Shown: piece by piece, positions 23,975 to 35,300 of the stretch
Layout: each line of letters starts with the position of its first letter
Position numbering within the stretch: the first letter of the stretch is position 1
Source of the DNA: Haemaphysalis longicornis
Taxonomy: Eukaryota; Arthropoda; Arachnida; Ixodida; Ixodidae
Length of the DNA: 64,000 nucleotides
Reading direction: 5' to 3'
Assembly (NCBI GenBank): GCA_013339765.2
Contig: CM023450.1
Span: 190,978,688 to 191,042,687, forward strand
The notes under the pieces: generated by a model
What the model saw: only the letters and a program-made list of their open reading frames with translations
What the model was told of the DNA's origin: nothing
The model's database searches: none
Made by a program: the position numbers and the translations under genes

Positions 23975-24350
23975 TGTTCTTGTTCAACTTTATTGACAGT
24001 ATGAACATTGATCCCGGACTTAGACGGTTAGATTTGGGTGGGGTATACAAGACTATGGCGCAGAGAGAGAGAGAGAGAGGGAGTGGTTCCTCACTCCAGG
24101 AGCCCATGTGCTGCTCAGGCTGCAGTAGCACTGGTCACAAGCAGGAGTTGGTCCTCAGGTCGACAGCTGGACAGCAGCATCTACCACGGCTCCAGGGAAG
24201 GGGACGGGTTTAGGGGAGGAAGGTCCGAGTTTTTTTTGCAGTCGAATAATATGTGTGTCAGAGTTCCTGGTTCGTGGCAGAATTTACACTTGTCAGAGTA
24301 CCGTGTAGCAAAGAGTTTGGTTCAGTTTGGCTGGGTGGCTTAGTTGAGTC
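23975..24350 (-). pseudogene. LINE (I-clade-like) 3' end with Cys/His knuckle relic
   Basis: On the minus strand the sequence reads LFATRYSDKCKFCHEPGTLTH, a CxxC...H knuckle with TLTH, as found at the ORF2 C-terminus of I-clade LINEs. A proline-rich and a helical segment follow (PVPFPGAVVD, ACDQCYCSLSST), with the 3' end near 23975-24000. A plus-strand (GA)n run at 24060-24080 interrupts it. Frames are shifted several times. It is a 5'-truncated dead copy without RT. Confidence 0.55.
24060..24080. repeat. (AG)n microsatellite
   Basis: About ten AG units in a row inside the LINE tail. Confidence 0.85.
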
Positions 24351-24377
24351 TCAGACAGACAGACGGACAGATAGACG
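24351..24377. repeat. (ACAG)n short tandem repeat
   Basis: Repeats of CAGA/CGGA units (AGACAGACAGACGGACAGAT), slightly degenerate. Confidence 0.75.
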
Positions 24378-25122
24378 TACTGACATACAAAAATTGCTGC
24401 GCTTCAGTCACCCAAGAAAAATTATCGTCTTTTAAATCAATCACGTGCTGCAATAAACGCGGGGGAGGCTGCACGAAAGATACAGCAAATTGTGCTACAG
24501 TATTCCGGCCGTTTTGAAAAAAACAGTTAAGTACGGTGCACAGCCACCAAACTTTATAGGCAAGGGGAGCTCGTAGGACGTCTAGTGGTTGCAACAAACA
24601 CCAAATTTGGACGTGTAGGAAAGTAATAAGTTTCTCTGTGGTTACTCCGCACAGAACGTTCTACCATGCTGGCCACGCGGGACGGTTCGGATTAAGGACA
24701 GCAGAATTCGTGCTGTGTAATTATCCACCACAAAATACCCAGATGAAGTAAAGGCGATTATTTGAGAATATATAATAAACCGAGGGAAGAAGCCATTCCA
24801 AAACGCTAGACGAGCTACTGAAAAGTAAACTAAACGAACACGCGGCTGTATTGTAACGTCGAGTGCTGTAAGGGCACAACAATTACAAAGCAGTGCGAGA
24901 AAATTGAAATGGACAGTGGTTTCAGACCCAATATTGGTGAACAAATCCCAGTTATTGAAATGAGAAATGTTATCACGCATGCGATTGAGCCCTCTGGGGC
25001 CGGATATGAAATTAAATAGTAAGTCGTTGAGCTCTCATGGCCCCTAGGAACAGAAACGGGCGGATTAGTACCGAAAAATATTGGATGGGCGTCGTTTGGG
25101 TTAGTGAGGATCGAAATTAAAC
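24378..25122. other. Stretch without recognisable gene
   Basis: Sequence upstream of the Penelope element. No domain in any frame, and no clear element boundary. Confidence 0.4.
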
Positions 25123-26004
25123 GTGCTTTGGCAGAGGCGAAAAGTAGATTTCCCAGTAATTAGAAAGCCGAACTGTTTTTGTACATCTAGAAAAAGCCTG
25201 GAATGGGTGAGGCCCAAGAAGGCTGGTGGAATCAACATAAGCAGAAGCAAAATGGAGAGACGAGCTAGTTGGTTCGCAATTTCCAACTGTCTCAAAGTGG
25301 CCTGTGTGTCCCCATCTTCGGGGAAGCTAAATGTGGGCTTGTTTCGCAAGTGGAGCTCGCACACCGAGAGACTGACCGAACTCGTCTGGAACTCTGTCCG
25401 TCCAACGCTGCCAGTCGTCAAAAAGAATGCGCCTCCAGAAGGTAAACTCATGGTGATAGGAGACGTCTCCTTGGACGCTCGTGAGGAATCTGTGTTAAAA
25501 CTTGGACCAAAGTTTTGTCTGAATACTCCGTTGAAGACTGTTGAGCAGCTGGCTCTGGCGCGTAGTGTTGCAAAAGCCGTGACAGAGGTGGAAAGGGATC
25601 ATTTTGTCGGTGAAAGTTTTGACGCTGTTGCCAGGCACGGCCCCGTGGGTAGAAGGGAGGCTTCATTGAGCTCGATCTGCAGTCGCTTGGTGGCTAAAGG
25701 CGCCCGTCTACTCGAGTCGGATAAGGAAGGCCATTTTGTTGTCCTAGAGCAGTCCGCATTCGCGGAAAGGGCACTCGGTGCGGTGCGTAAGAATTTCAAA
25801 GAAGTACATGTCAGTGGCATGGTAGCCAGGGACCGGGCCCTGGACATGTGTACTTCGTGGAATCTGGATAGCCTAGACACGGCTATTAAGAAGGAGAAGG
25901 AAAACACGCTGAGGCTGTTTTTCGCGGCAAAAACCCACAAGCCCGGGGTACCCTGCTGTTTATGGTTTTTTGCAGAAGCATTTAGAATCTTTGACCATCA
26001 TTGA
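25123..26004 (+). pseudogene. Penelope-like ORF, N-terminal part
   Basis: A 293-aa frame; its first ~40 codons are probably outside the element. It includes LNVGFR-type text (KLNVGLFRKWSSHTERLTEL), a long helical Lys/Glu region, and the end-of-N-region motif LFFAAKTHKPGVP at about residues 266-278, which opens the RT domain in this family. Just after it, sequence expected in RT block 2 is missing and the frame changes near 25950. In the shifted frame the text FLQKHLESLTIIDPFSVRN continues the protein up to two adjacent in-frame stops (TAG TGA) at 26072-26077. So this is a deletion plus frameshift followed by stops. Confidence 0.75.
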
Positions 26005-26083
26005 TCCGTTTTCGGTGCGGAACTCTGAGGCGGTTGTGGAGTATCTGTCCTCTGTTGGTTGCTTGAACGTTTAGTGAATTAGC

Positions 26084-26464
26084 GTGGACGTTGAGGACCT
26101 GTTTTACTCCCTGCCTCACGATGTGATGATGAGACGTACTAGAGATTGCATCGCAAACGACAATGATGAGCTGGCCTTTGTGAATCGAAGTGGAATACCC
26201 GTGGAGGCGTTTTTAGAGCTGCTCAGTTTCTACCTTCACAGTGCTGTCGTGGGGTTTGAAGATAAGGTATACGTACAAAAGTCGGGAGTGTGCATTGGGT
26301 CTAAGGTTGCTCCAGTCCTGAGCAACATTTTCCTGGGCAAGGTTGACTGTGATTTGCAGCTCGCTTTACAGGGCGTTGCCACTAAACTTTTCCGCTATGT
26401 GGGCGATTTTTTGGTTCTGGGCTGCAACGTACAAATGGAGTCCTTTTCAATGTGCTGTTCTTGA
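26084..26464 (+). pseudogene. Penelope-like reverse transcriptase core, inactivated
   Basis: The RT palm copies element RNA into DNA at the target nick. This frame starts SVDVEDLFYSLPHD, the first catalytic Asp block. It goes on with YVQKSGVCIGSKVAPVLSN, the conserved G-S-x-V-A-P-V-L-S block, and then LFRYVGDFLV. The last block should be YVDD; here the first Asp codon is GGC (26402-26404), a single-base change giving Gly. That alone would destroy catalysis. The frame runs into TGA at 26464. The next part continues in another frame, reading VLDAFNA-stop-GKGLKFTTEVP, so a shift plus a TAA separates RT from the thumb and endonuclease part. Confidence 0.85.
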
Positions 26465-26489
26465 TGCCTTCAATGCGTAAGGTAAAGGT

Positions 26490-27374
26490 TTGAAGTTCAC
26501 GACGGAGGTTCCAGTTGAAGGCACCTTGAAATTTCTTGACCTCGAGCTTCGTTTCTCACGGCACCATACATGCTGGATGTACGCGCCCCGTTCTAATAAG
26601 CCACTCTTGAAATTCGCTTCTTTTCATTCCAAGCTGTTTAAGAACGGGATAGCCCACACGTGTCTCAAATCCGCAGTCAGCAAGTCCTGTTATCATTTGG
26701 CGCAACAAAGCTGTAATGCACAAGTAGTTCGGCTGGAGAACGCAGGGTTTCCCCTCTCCGTCCTCCAGGCAATCTGTCAGCGTCTTGGGAAACAGTTGAA
26801 AGGGTTCGCGCTTCACATAACAGATACCGACCAGAGCAAAAAAGTGGCAGTCATTCCCTATGTACATGCGCTGTCGCATCGCCTCAAGAAGACAGCTGAC
26901 AGATTCGGCGTCAAGGTGGTGTTCTCGGCCAGGAACAAGCTGGGCAGTTTATGCGCCATGGTGAGCAACAGGCTCGATTCCCGGGGCGATTCCCCCCCAC
27001 GAGGTTGTTTGATAAAACACGGGCTCCAATTTGTTCGTTGCATGACCAATGTTGTGTACTGCATTCCCATGTCCTGTGGCCGGGTGTACGTCGACCAGAC
27101 CGGCCGCTGTCTTAATGTACGCCTGAGGGAGCATCATTCCTCTTTGAAAGGAAAGCCCTACACAAACCTAGCGCAGCACTGTTCTAAATGCGGTTATCAG
27201 CCACGTTGTCAGCCACACTTCACGGACACGGTAGTAGTTTTTAAGCACAGAGACCGTGCCACCAGGGAACTTGCAGAGGCATTCCATATCCGGATTAAGG
27301 GTGCCGATTGTATAAGTCACCCGTCGCTGAGTATTCTAGATAAAGAAGTGCAACTTCTCAAGGAGAGGGGGTAG
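26490..27374 (+). pseudogene. Penelope-like RT thumb plus GIY-YIG endonuclease
   Basis: This is the best-preserved part: 294 codons without a stop. It opens KFTTEVPVEGTLKFLDLEL (thumb side of RT). The GIY-YIG nuclease, which nicks the target, spans about residues 180-270: VVYCIPMSCGRVYVDQTGRC at 188-207, the RLREH at 211-215, and RELAEAFHI with the catalytic Glu at 262. YIGQTGR has become YVDQTGR, so the nuclease Gly is Asp while the Arg stays. A HCSKCG Cys pair at 230-235 matches the family's Cys/His block between motifs. The protein ends normally at residue 294 (SILDKEVQLLKERG, TAG). It cannot be translated in one piece because of the upstream breaks. Confidence 0.85.
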
Positions 27375-27600
27375 AGGATGAAGGAAAGGAGAAGAGAAAC
27401 GAGAAGGGAATGGGGCGGTTGTCTTGTGAATCCGTACGCATGTGCGATTGGCACACGTGCTGGGTTGTTTGGTCTGGGGGTGGTATAAATGTGTATTCGT
27501 TTTCATTAAAACTTTCAGTTGATAGTAAGCGCCTGTGTCGTTCCCTTTCTCGTCCCTGTGAAAAATTTTTTGCGCTTAAGTTTCACTCATGGGAACCAAC

Positions 27601-29469
27601 ATAAAATTGTTTCGTCTCCGCAGCGCAGCAGAAACAGACATAACAACCAGACAGATTCAAAACAGCCAGAAGCGAGTACAGAAAGCCAAAAGAAGTCACT
27701 GGAAATGTCTTTAAGGTGCACTCGGATTTCTAAAACGACATCAGAAAAAAAAGCCTCACCGATAGTCTGAAGGAGAGGGTTTTGCTTTTGGGAACACAGG
27801 ACATGTTGCTCGTGAAACAAGAACCTTGTACGGATTGTGATTGCGATAGCTGTGGTCATTCCAAAGTGGGGCTTTCTCGGAGACTCATGTGAGGAGTAGT
27901 TTGATGCTCTTAATAACTGGTGCTTGCAACTGTACAGGGCTAGCGTGTCATGCGGAGGACCTTTGATCTCTCAAAACTGCTGTAAGCTGTCAATAGAAAG
28001 CGAATTGAGAGCGGGATTTGTGAATGGTGTGCGTGCAGGAAAGCTGAAAGGAGCAACTTTGCCTTTAGGCTGCGGGTTAGGATTTTTTCGATCCTTAGTT
28101 ACGCGAGGTGCGGAGTAGTTTATGTGCCATGGTCGGGTGGTTCTCGGCCCTCATGGTGGCATTGCCGCCGAGGTAACAAGAAAACTCGCCACTCCGGTGT
28201 CGACGTACTTGACCGAATCGCTGAGTATAGCGGCGCACCTGGGAGGCAGCGCGTGCCTGGGGCGCCCAAGCGCTATGGTTGCGGCCCAGCAAACCATGTT
28301 TCGTCGTGCAGATATCCCGGAGGCGTCAGCAATCGACATTTCAGATGTCCAGGAGACGTGCCGTTGGGATCAAAGTTACGTATATTCAACGTTGCTACAA
28401 CTGCAAAAAACTCGTCTAAATCACACAAAGGATAACTTACAATAGACGTCTCATAGTACGTTTATACGCTGTTTACGGGACGTTACCTTAGTGGTATGTC
28501 TTATGGATATTGTCGTGGTACGCATGCAGGACGTATATAGATGTCTGTTCTACATTGGTTTTTTGTCTTTGGCACAAGCATTAGTTTTCTATATTCATGA
28601 CTTGCGTACGTTAGTATGATATTCTTGAGATGAACCTGTATGCCTGAAATTTACATTCTTTATACTATATTTGGACGTTTGGCCAGCCCCCTTTCCATGG
28701 TTGCCTACTTGTGGAGGGCATTTATACCTCAAATACATGTCTTACTAGATATTTAGCACTGTTTGCTGTTACTTGTCACCTGGTCTCTAGAATAATGTGT
28801 TTCCACTTTTGAAGTGCTGTATACTGCATGAAGTCTCATATGTGCAGTGCCAAGCTGACCACAGACTCTCGCAGAAGCACACGAAGCACAGCTCTAAACA
28901 AGAAATGCCGCATCGAAAACAAGAGGCAGTAAGTAACAACAAACCAGTCCTGATCAGCACAAGCGCCCTGGACACTAAGGCAAGCACAGTAGCGTCATCG
29001 AATTGTACCATACAGCACGGCTGTACAGGCCTTCTGCAAACAAACTATCACAGAAACAATTCAAAAAATAAACTAATTAAAATGACAGTCTCCCATCCTA
29101 TCTGTAAGTACCTCCAGCTGGGTAGTAAGAACCCTTTCATAGTACACATAAAACACAAAAGAGATCAGGTACAACAGTTTATATTGACTTCCAAATTATG
29201 TAATAGGCTTTCGCCACACAACCACTTTAATTTTCATTCCTATCTGCCCTGGCCCACAGGGTACACATTGTACAATTACAAGAATAGTACAGATATTCAG
29301 TCACAGTCACACACAGTCACACATCAGTCACACACAGCAGAAAGCTTGATCAAAAAATAGGAAGAAAAGCAAACATATAAACCCAGGGTACAAGCACAAG
29401 ATAGTTATCCAACTTGAAATATCGCACATTAAAATAATTGGGTGAAAAACAACGCAAGAATAGTGTGAA
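27601..29469. other. Stretch without recognisable gene
   Basis: Frames of up to 187 aa (28797-29360, plus) are of low complexity, with many Ser, Asn, His and Lys, and no domain. Two overlapping plus frames at 28122-28445 are also without homology that I can see. TC/CA repeats near 29296-29338 (CAGTCACACACAGTCACACA). Confidence 0.4.
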
Positions 29470-30010
29470 AACAAGGAAATGATTGAATGGTGGTCATAAA
29501 AACACAGCAAATTTAAGGAAATAAATAGTTCACATGTAGTGAAAAGTTTGTGGAACAATAAATCAAAAGCACTAAGGAAACACAGAAGTGGTGTTGAGTG
29601 GTGGTTGTGAGTGCCATACAAATGTAAGCTCTAGGGAAATGGTTATGATCTATAGAAAAGGTGTGTATAAAGAAACGACTACGGCGGTTACAAGAGCAGT
29701 AGAAATTTACGTGATGAAATGATTCACACTTAGTGAAATGGCAGGACAACAATAAATCAACAAAAAACTTTAGAAACAACTTATTGAATTCTGGTTAAGA
29801 AAAAAAAGTTACACTATTTCAATATTTCTCACAAAGTGATATTATTTGGGAACAAACGAAAAAACGGGGTACACGGAAATGATTGAATAGTAGTTACAAG
29901 AAGACAGATTTACTTGACTACGTGATTCACACCAAGTGATACGCTCAAAGAACAATCACACAAAATAAAAACGCATGGAAGCACGGAAATGATTCAATAA
30001 TGGTTCAATG
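29470..30010. repeat. Degenerate ~100-bp tandem repeat, about six units
   Basis: The word GATTGAATGGTGGTcat and its variants recur at about 29481, 29591, 29677, 29781, 29881 and 29991, spaced 86-110 bp. Within units, GATTCACAC..AGTGA (29529, 29722, 29826, 29926) and AACAATAAATCAA (29555, 29751) also repeat. Units are strongly diverged, so the array is old. It is AT-rich and non-coding. It could be a minisatellite or the internal repeats of a non-coding element. Confidence 0.6.
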
Positions 30011-30544
30011 GTGCATGCCTCCATCATCAGTTATGGCAGGGATTCTTGAACAGTTTGCGTTCTTCGTTGTGGTGCCAAAAACTGCCAAAATAGTTGCAGA
30101 CCGGATTGGTTGGAAAGTGAGTAAAAATTTCATGGTCCAAAGGCTGAAAGAAATTTAATACCGCTTCTAGCAATAAAAACTAAGAAGCCGCAGGTTGTCG
30201 ACAAAGCTGATATTTCCGCAGGATGTGACTGGCAATAAAAATCTGGGCCCTATACATTGTCTGGTGAAAGAATTTGATGTCTGTAACAACTCGAAGATAT
30301 CTAGTTACACACAATGCAGGATGCCGCTCGCAGGTGGAAAAAAGCGTGTTCCCTGTTTCCCGAAACAAGGAGAAGTCCTTTGCCAAGTTGACCGTCAACA
30401 GTAGCTTGAGCAGGCGCCTTGTGCAGACTGTTGCAGTAGCACCTCCCTTGCAAGCCAGTTCATCAATCTAGGCATGGGTACAGGAAAATCTGTGTTGTTA
30501 ATACAGATTTTTAAGACTGGTATAATACAGAATGACCGCTTACA
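30011..30544. other. Stretch without recognisable gene
   Basis: No domain in either strand. Complementary frames of 65-72 aa at 30180-30471 overlap one another and look like shadows. Confidence 0.45.
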
Positions 30545-30720
30545 TTGTCCCTGAAAAAGACAGTGTATGACAGCTGCATCCTACCGGTACTCGCCTACGA
30601 GGCAGAAACTTCCAGGCTAACTAAAAGGGTCTTACTTAAATTGAGGACGACTTAGCAGGCAATAGAAGGCTAGAAGATGGGTGTAACATTAAGGGACAGG
30701 AAGAGAGCGGAGTGTATATA
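30545..30720 (+). pseudogene. RTE-like LINE, RT C-terminal fragment
   Basis: The plus strand reads KKTVYDSCILPVLAYEAET, then LTKRVLLKLRTT, QAIEG and MGVTLRDRKRAE, with a stop in the middle (TAG at about 30653). This is the RT C-terminal segment of RTE/BovB-type LINEs (VFNSCVLPVLTYGAETW...TLTKK...L...QRAMER..LG.TLRDR.RNE). Trp after ET is replaced. Only about 55 residues remain. No endonuclease or upstream RT blocks. Confidence 0.7.
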
Positions 30721-33094
30721 CTTTAATGTCAGCATTGGCACTACTAAGGCAACCTTAACACTAACTATGAGAGCTTATGTGAGGTACCACTAAATATATA
30801 TATTTCGTGAATGGCGACTCTGAGGACATTTTAGCCAGCTACAAGTCCAATCTGAACTTGCAAAATATTTTTCTGTGTTTATCCTAACCGCTTGGTGAAT
30901 TGAAGTGACAAAATATACACGTATGAAGCCATGTCCACAAAATCTGGCAAAAGGAAACATGCACGAAACCCGGACAGCGTCACTGCCATGGACGTATACT
31001 TCGTGCAGCAGAATGGCGAGGTGGGCTAGCTGGTATATATGCATAACTAAACCTTCAAAAGCACATCACTGAAACACTCGTCATGTTGTCCTGTTCGCTT
31101 GTCCCGCTAGGCCTACATTTTTAGTTGAAGTATGCGTTGTACAGCGGGAAGCATCAAAGTAGTGCAAGACATTTTTACAGCATAATCACATTCACACATA
31201 GTCTCAGTTGCACCAGTCAGCAGCCTGCAACATGTAAGATTATTAGCAAACCGACAGGCCACACACCAGAATCATACTCTGCCTTAAACTTGCGAAATCC
31301 CAAATGCTGCGTTACTCTGATCACCAAGGTGTGTTCCACACTAAATTCATTAAGCTGAAAGTTCCATAAGTGACCGAAATTTAACAGCCATTTTGGAATA
31401 TTTTTACTAGGTTCTGAAAGTTTTTTTACGTTTGCGAAGCTGCAGTAAGAGTACGAAGCACAACCAGCGCTGCTCATACTACTGTACCAGTTGCGACATG
31501 TGTGTAGTTCTGACGTTACAAATAAATTCAGGTTGCATACACGTTGTTCATTCCAACAGTTTCACGACCAAACTGAACGTTCGAAAAGATTGAACACTCA
31601 ATCGAAACGCGAAAAAAAGATCCAGATGGCATTTAATTCTAAGGCTGTACTCTCGGAATTCACTGGATTTATTATTTTATTTTAAGGCTACACGCACGGC
31701 AATCATTCAATTTATTGTGCACGTTTTTTAACCGAAAACTATTTTGACAAAAAAACAGCATCTGCAGAAACGAAACAAAAACGAATATCACGCTAAATGT
31801 ACACAATCTGCATGTAACCTATACACGCTTATATTCGCACACGCGCTTATATTCGAACACGCACTTATATTCGCACTCTCCAGCTTCCCTTATTTCAATT
31901 CATATCAAAACATTCGCCTAGCAAAACAGGACAGAACACAAACACTTCACCAAACACAAGGCTAGAAATTGCGCGAGAATGGATTCTGCTTACAAACGCA
32001 GCAGCCAGGTACAAAGGTCTACCGACAAATCTCCGCAACGCACAAAAGAGAGTCCCTCAAATCGTTAGGGCTAACCGCTTACGCGTACCGAAGTTCGAGA
32101 GCAACTGTGCTACGTTAAATACATATGACAAGAAAACAAGGCTCACTAGTACTCACTTACCTCCACTACTTGGAAGTATTTCTTCGTCCTGTAGATAAAT
32201 CGATGGTAGTCAAATCACCGAAATAACGAAAGCTGAAGGCGTGCACACCCGTGCCGTCACCGGCCTGTAGCACTCGTATCGATACGGAGCCGGAGTGCAG
32301 TTGATACACTGTCGGACGATCGGACCCGCCGCGCAGCGACTTCCTGTCTCGTGTTTGTCCGAGGGAAAAACTAGTTCCTGAAAGACACCCACCTTGATAA
32401 AAACGCGTTGCGAAATATATGCCCAAGTTATTGGTAAATACAGATATTAGTTGCCAATTATATACAAGAAAAGCTTGAGCGTGGGTATCTCTTAAAGAAA
32501 ACAGTAACTGTACCGAAAATCTAGATTACGGCATTTAAGGCAATTTCAGGGTCTGCGGTGGAAATACAGCTGCCGTGGGGTTGTGGGCGCCGTAATTTTA
32601 AGGTTTGTTCTGAGGCCGCAACCACTTGCAGCGTATTTTCCGCGCTTTCGCGCGTCGACATCGCGCCGCGTTGACGGCGTCGGCAAAATGCACGGCGACG
32701 TGAGCTAACGCGGGAGGAGGAAGGAGGAGCAGAAAACTTCATTGAACAGGTAGATCGAGCTTAGAAGTGGGCGGGGTCCTCAGTCCAGGACTCCGTTGGT
32801 GCGGCCTGCCGTCTTCGCCCTTTCAGCGAGCCAAGTCTGCTTACTTAGGTCCGAACTGGCAAGTTCACTCTCGCACTGCTCCTATGTAGCTACGCCGATG
32901 TCTATGCTGCTCGCCAGATATCAGCGTCGACGCAGCGCCAGAAAGCATCCGAAAGCCGGTGACATCGTCCGGATTCCATGTCCATCTCCTGGTTTGGGGT
33001 CATTACGTTCGCAGAAAACAATCATTTTTTTAACGTGCGGTAATTTGGTGCCTTGAGGCAAATTAGAAGCTATTTCTGTTCGAAAGAGAGCAAT
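30721..33094. other. 2.4-kb stretch without recognisable gene
   Basis: Only simple repeats are visible: a short (TA)n at about 30794-30802 and the 19-bp array listed separately. Many Lys/Asn-rich short frames, none with a motif. Confidence 0.4.
31824..31878. repeat. Three-unit ~19-bp tandem repeat
   Basis: The unit CGCTTATATTCGCACACG occurs three times with one or two changes each. Confidence 0.8.
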
Positions 33095-33230
33095 CCTCCG
33101 TGGCTAGCTTGGCTCTCATCGGGGAGATCGGGGGATTTGAGCTTAAGTGCTGGTGTTGTGTTTTGAAAGTCTTTGGTTCGACTCTTGGCAAAACCTAACG
33201 GATTTTTTTAGTTTTTTTCTTGCAGTGAGG
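33095..33230 (+). repeat. tRNA-headed SINE-like sequence
   Basis: An A-box-like TGGCTAGCTTGG at 33101-33112 and a B-box GGTTCGACTCT at 33175-33185, followed by a T-rich stretch with TTTTTTTAG and TTTTTTT. The A-B distance (about 63 nt) is longer than in most tRNAs, so this may be a SINE with an insertion. A Pol III run could end in the T-tract. Confidence 0.4.
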
Positions 33231-33487
33231 GTGTCATCGAAAGTTTGTCAAGGCAAAAAAAGGCAGAGTACCTTGCCGTTTAACCTACAAGTGACGTTTG
33301 ACGGTAACCTCAGTATCAAGGCAGCCCCGAAATTTGCTTTGCTTGCACTTTGAACTCATGAAGCTGCAGTCGGTACGTAACATCAAGGTTAAATCAAGTA
33401 GCAAGTAAAGTTGTGCTAATGGCATCTTCGTTCATCATCCTATCTTATTGTGTTCAGATTTGACGGCAATGACCCGCGCCCCTTGTT

Positions 33488-33514
33488 CCCCCCCGCCCCC
33501 CCCCCCCCCCCCCC
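33488..33514. repeat. Poly-C tract
   Basis: 27 bases, all C except one G at 33495. Length is likely to vary between reads and assemblies. Confidence 0.9.
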
Positions 33515-33822
33515 TACCGAAAAAAACCTTACAAGGCGCGTTTTCAACGTCGCTTGTAAACGAATTCTGCACTAAGTTCCTGCCTCTCTCCGTGAGGTTC
33601 GGTATTGGGCTACTGTTTTTAAGGTCAAAGGTTCAAAGCAATAGTGGATGGATCACAATACTTTCGCAAAACCCCTAGGTACAAAACCTTTACAAAACAC
33701 ATACAAAACCCCTCGGTAACTTCAGTACAGTACGCCTGCGGAGAGTTTGAAAATAAAGTATAGCATATATAGCTAAAATAAATGTAACTGCGATAGACAT
33801 GTTCGAAGTAACAAACGGACAT

Positions 33823-34077
33823 ACCAGCAACATCTGAACAACGTCAGCAAAATATGTCTAAATACCGTCCCCAAATGAAGCAGCAGCAACATCGAGAGTA
33901 CGTCTTTAGCGAAGTTGAAAGAACGTCCGACATTAAGGTACCAGCAACGTTATCTTAACATCCAAAAATTTTCATTAAAATATTGGACGTTGTACGGATG
34001 TCTAATAGAGATACTGCTGGGACATGGACGTTCGGATCTTTTTGGGACGTCGCAGGGATGTTAGTGGTTTGCTGGGG
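33823..34077. mobile_element. MITE-like element with ACGTCC words, ~255 bp
   Basis: The ends are imperfect inverted repeats: CCAGCAACATCTGAACAACG on the left against the complement of the right end (CGTCGCAGGGATGTTAGTGG followed by TTTGCTGGGG). ACGTCC or GGACGT words occur repeatedly in both halves (near 33924, 33984, 34026, 34045), so the segment folds on itself. No protein is encoded. The family is not recognised. Confidence 0.45.
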
Positions 34078-34919
34078 GTGGTCCGAGGAACAGGCTTCCG
34101 GAGACGGAGGAGGAAACTAAGCTCGCCGCACTGTGCTAGTGCGAGCCGAACTTCTTTTGTTCAGAATCGAGTGTCAGCTTGACATCGCAGCTTTTTTACG
34201 CACATACCCGTTTACACCGTTCTTATTGGGCAAAAAAGGACGTGTCTCCTCTGCTGTATTTAATATTTTTATAGTGGGTCAATGTCTGTGTCAACCGTTG
34301 TGTTGACAATGACAGTGCAAACCATTCTAAAATGAATAATTTTATTGCCTGCTTTAAAACTGTCGATAGCATGCTTACGCTGCAAAGGTGTTTTAGAGAG
34401 TGGTGGGTGCCTGGAGTCGTCAGCGTTTTGGGAAACAGCAGTAATTCCACAATGCCATTGTGACCTCTCTTCGCAGTGGCGAAGCCACCCCGCAGGTTCC
34501 TTGCCAAGGCATGATGCCGTAAATTATACGCCCCATGTGTGTAGATGGAGCACTGTGAAAATGATTAAAGGTTTATATCCCTATGGAGACACTGAAAATA
34601 TTTAACACATGCTGCGCATTCATGTGCTTGAAATGGCACCTTAACACCAGCGTGTGAAAATTTCGACAAATATCATTCCTTGACGTTACAAGGGAAAGTT
34701 TGTCTTCCAACGATTAAAGAAAGCGAAACTCTGCCGAACTTCGCACCATCTCTCGGAACGCCAATTAGCAGCACGCGATGAAAGACGAAAATGTAATCAC
34801 ACTTTTCGAGACGTTTGTGCTGAGCAGCTTAATTTACGTAACCCCTTTCCTAAATCTCATACCTGACGAAAAGGGAAAGATAAACGCTATGATCAGAAAA
34901 GCCTTCAAATAGGCATCAC
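34078..34919. other. Stretch without recognisable gene
   Basis: No motif in any frame. The minus frame at 34223-34507 is 94 aa and unremarkable. Confidence 0.45.
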
Positions 34920-35300
34920 GAAGAAAGTGCTTCATTGAAACCAATGGTGTCACGAGGGGAAAAGGGACACAGGGCCTCCGAGACATCCAGGGCCCCGGTG
35001 ATCGCCACCCCCTGGGCGGCTAGATCGGAGCTCCCCGGAGTCTGCTGCCAGTGGGAAGAGGTAGAGAAGGGGGAAAATGGGCATTTTGACATTGTCATCG
35101 GGAGTGATAGTCAGTGTCCAGTACGCTGCATGAAGGGCAGTTGGGGTAGGATAATCGATGGGGTGGGAGTGTACCACCTGTTGTCCATGGGGGAAACTGC
35201 GTGTCTGTAGCACGCGCCAGATGTGCGCCGTCTGCGTTGTCAGTGATGATTGAGGAGGTGGTAGGCTTCTGGGGAGTAGGCGGTTGTGTTGTGGAATATC
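34920..35300 (-). pseudogene. LINE (I-clade-like) 3' end relic
   Basis: On the minus strand one reads TDNADGAHLARATDTQFPPW, then PNCPSCS, a possible remnant of the C..C knuckle. Further on, GSSDLAAQGVAITGALDVSE resembles the C-terminal helix of I-clade LINE ORF2 (the SSDLxxQxxAxxRAxxxA pattern also visible near 16.7 and 17.3 kb). Several stops and shifts break the chain. No other LINE domain is attached. Confidence 0.45.

Larger units (their letters stand above)
25230..27600 (+). mobile_element. Penelope-like retroelement, decayed near-full copy
   Basis: Penelope-like elements encode one protein with an N-terminal region, a telomerase-related RT and a C-terminal GIY-YIG endonuclease. All three parts are here in order on the plus strand, divided by stops and shifts into the three frames listed separately. 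The 3' non-coding part (27375-27600) contains AAGCGCCTGTGTCG and CTTTCTCGTCCCTGT, which recur in the 115-bp insert at 37834-37948. A 23-mer at 25251-25273 near the 5' side also recurs there. Those shared segments probably mark the element's terminal (pseudo-LTR) sequence. Exact ends and any target duplication are not resolved. Confidence 0.8.

Noticed and set aside
28797..29360. 187-aa plus-strand open frame
   Set aside because: Ser/His/Asn/Lys-rich, runs into CA-type simple repeats at its end, no domain; likely chance in AT-rich DNA.
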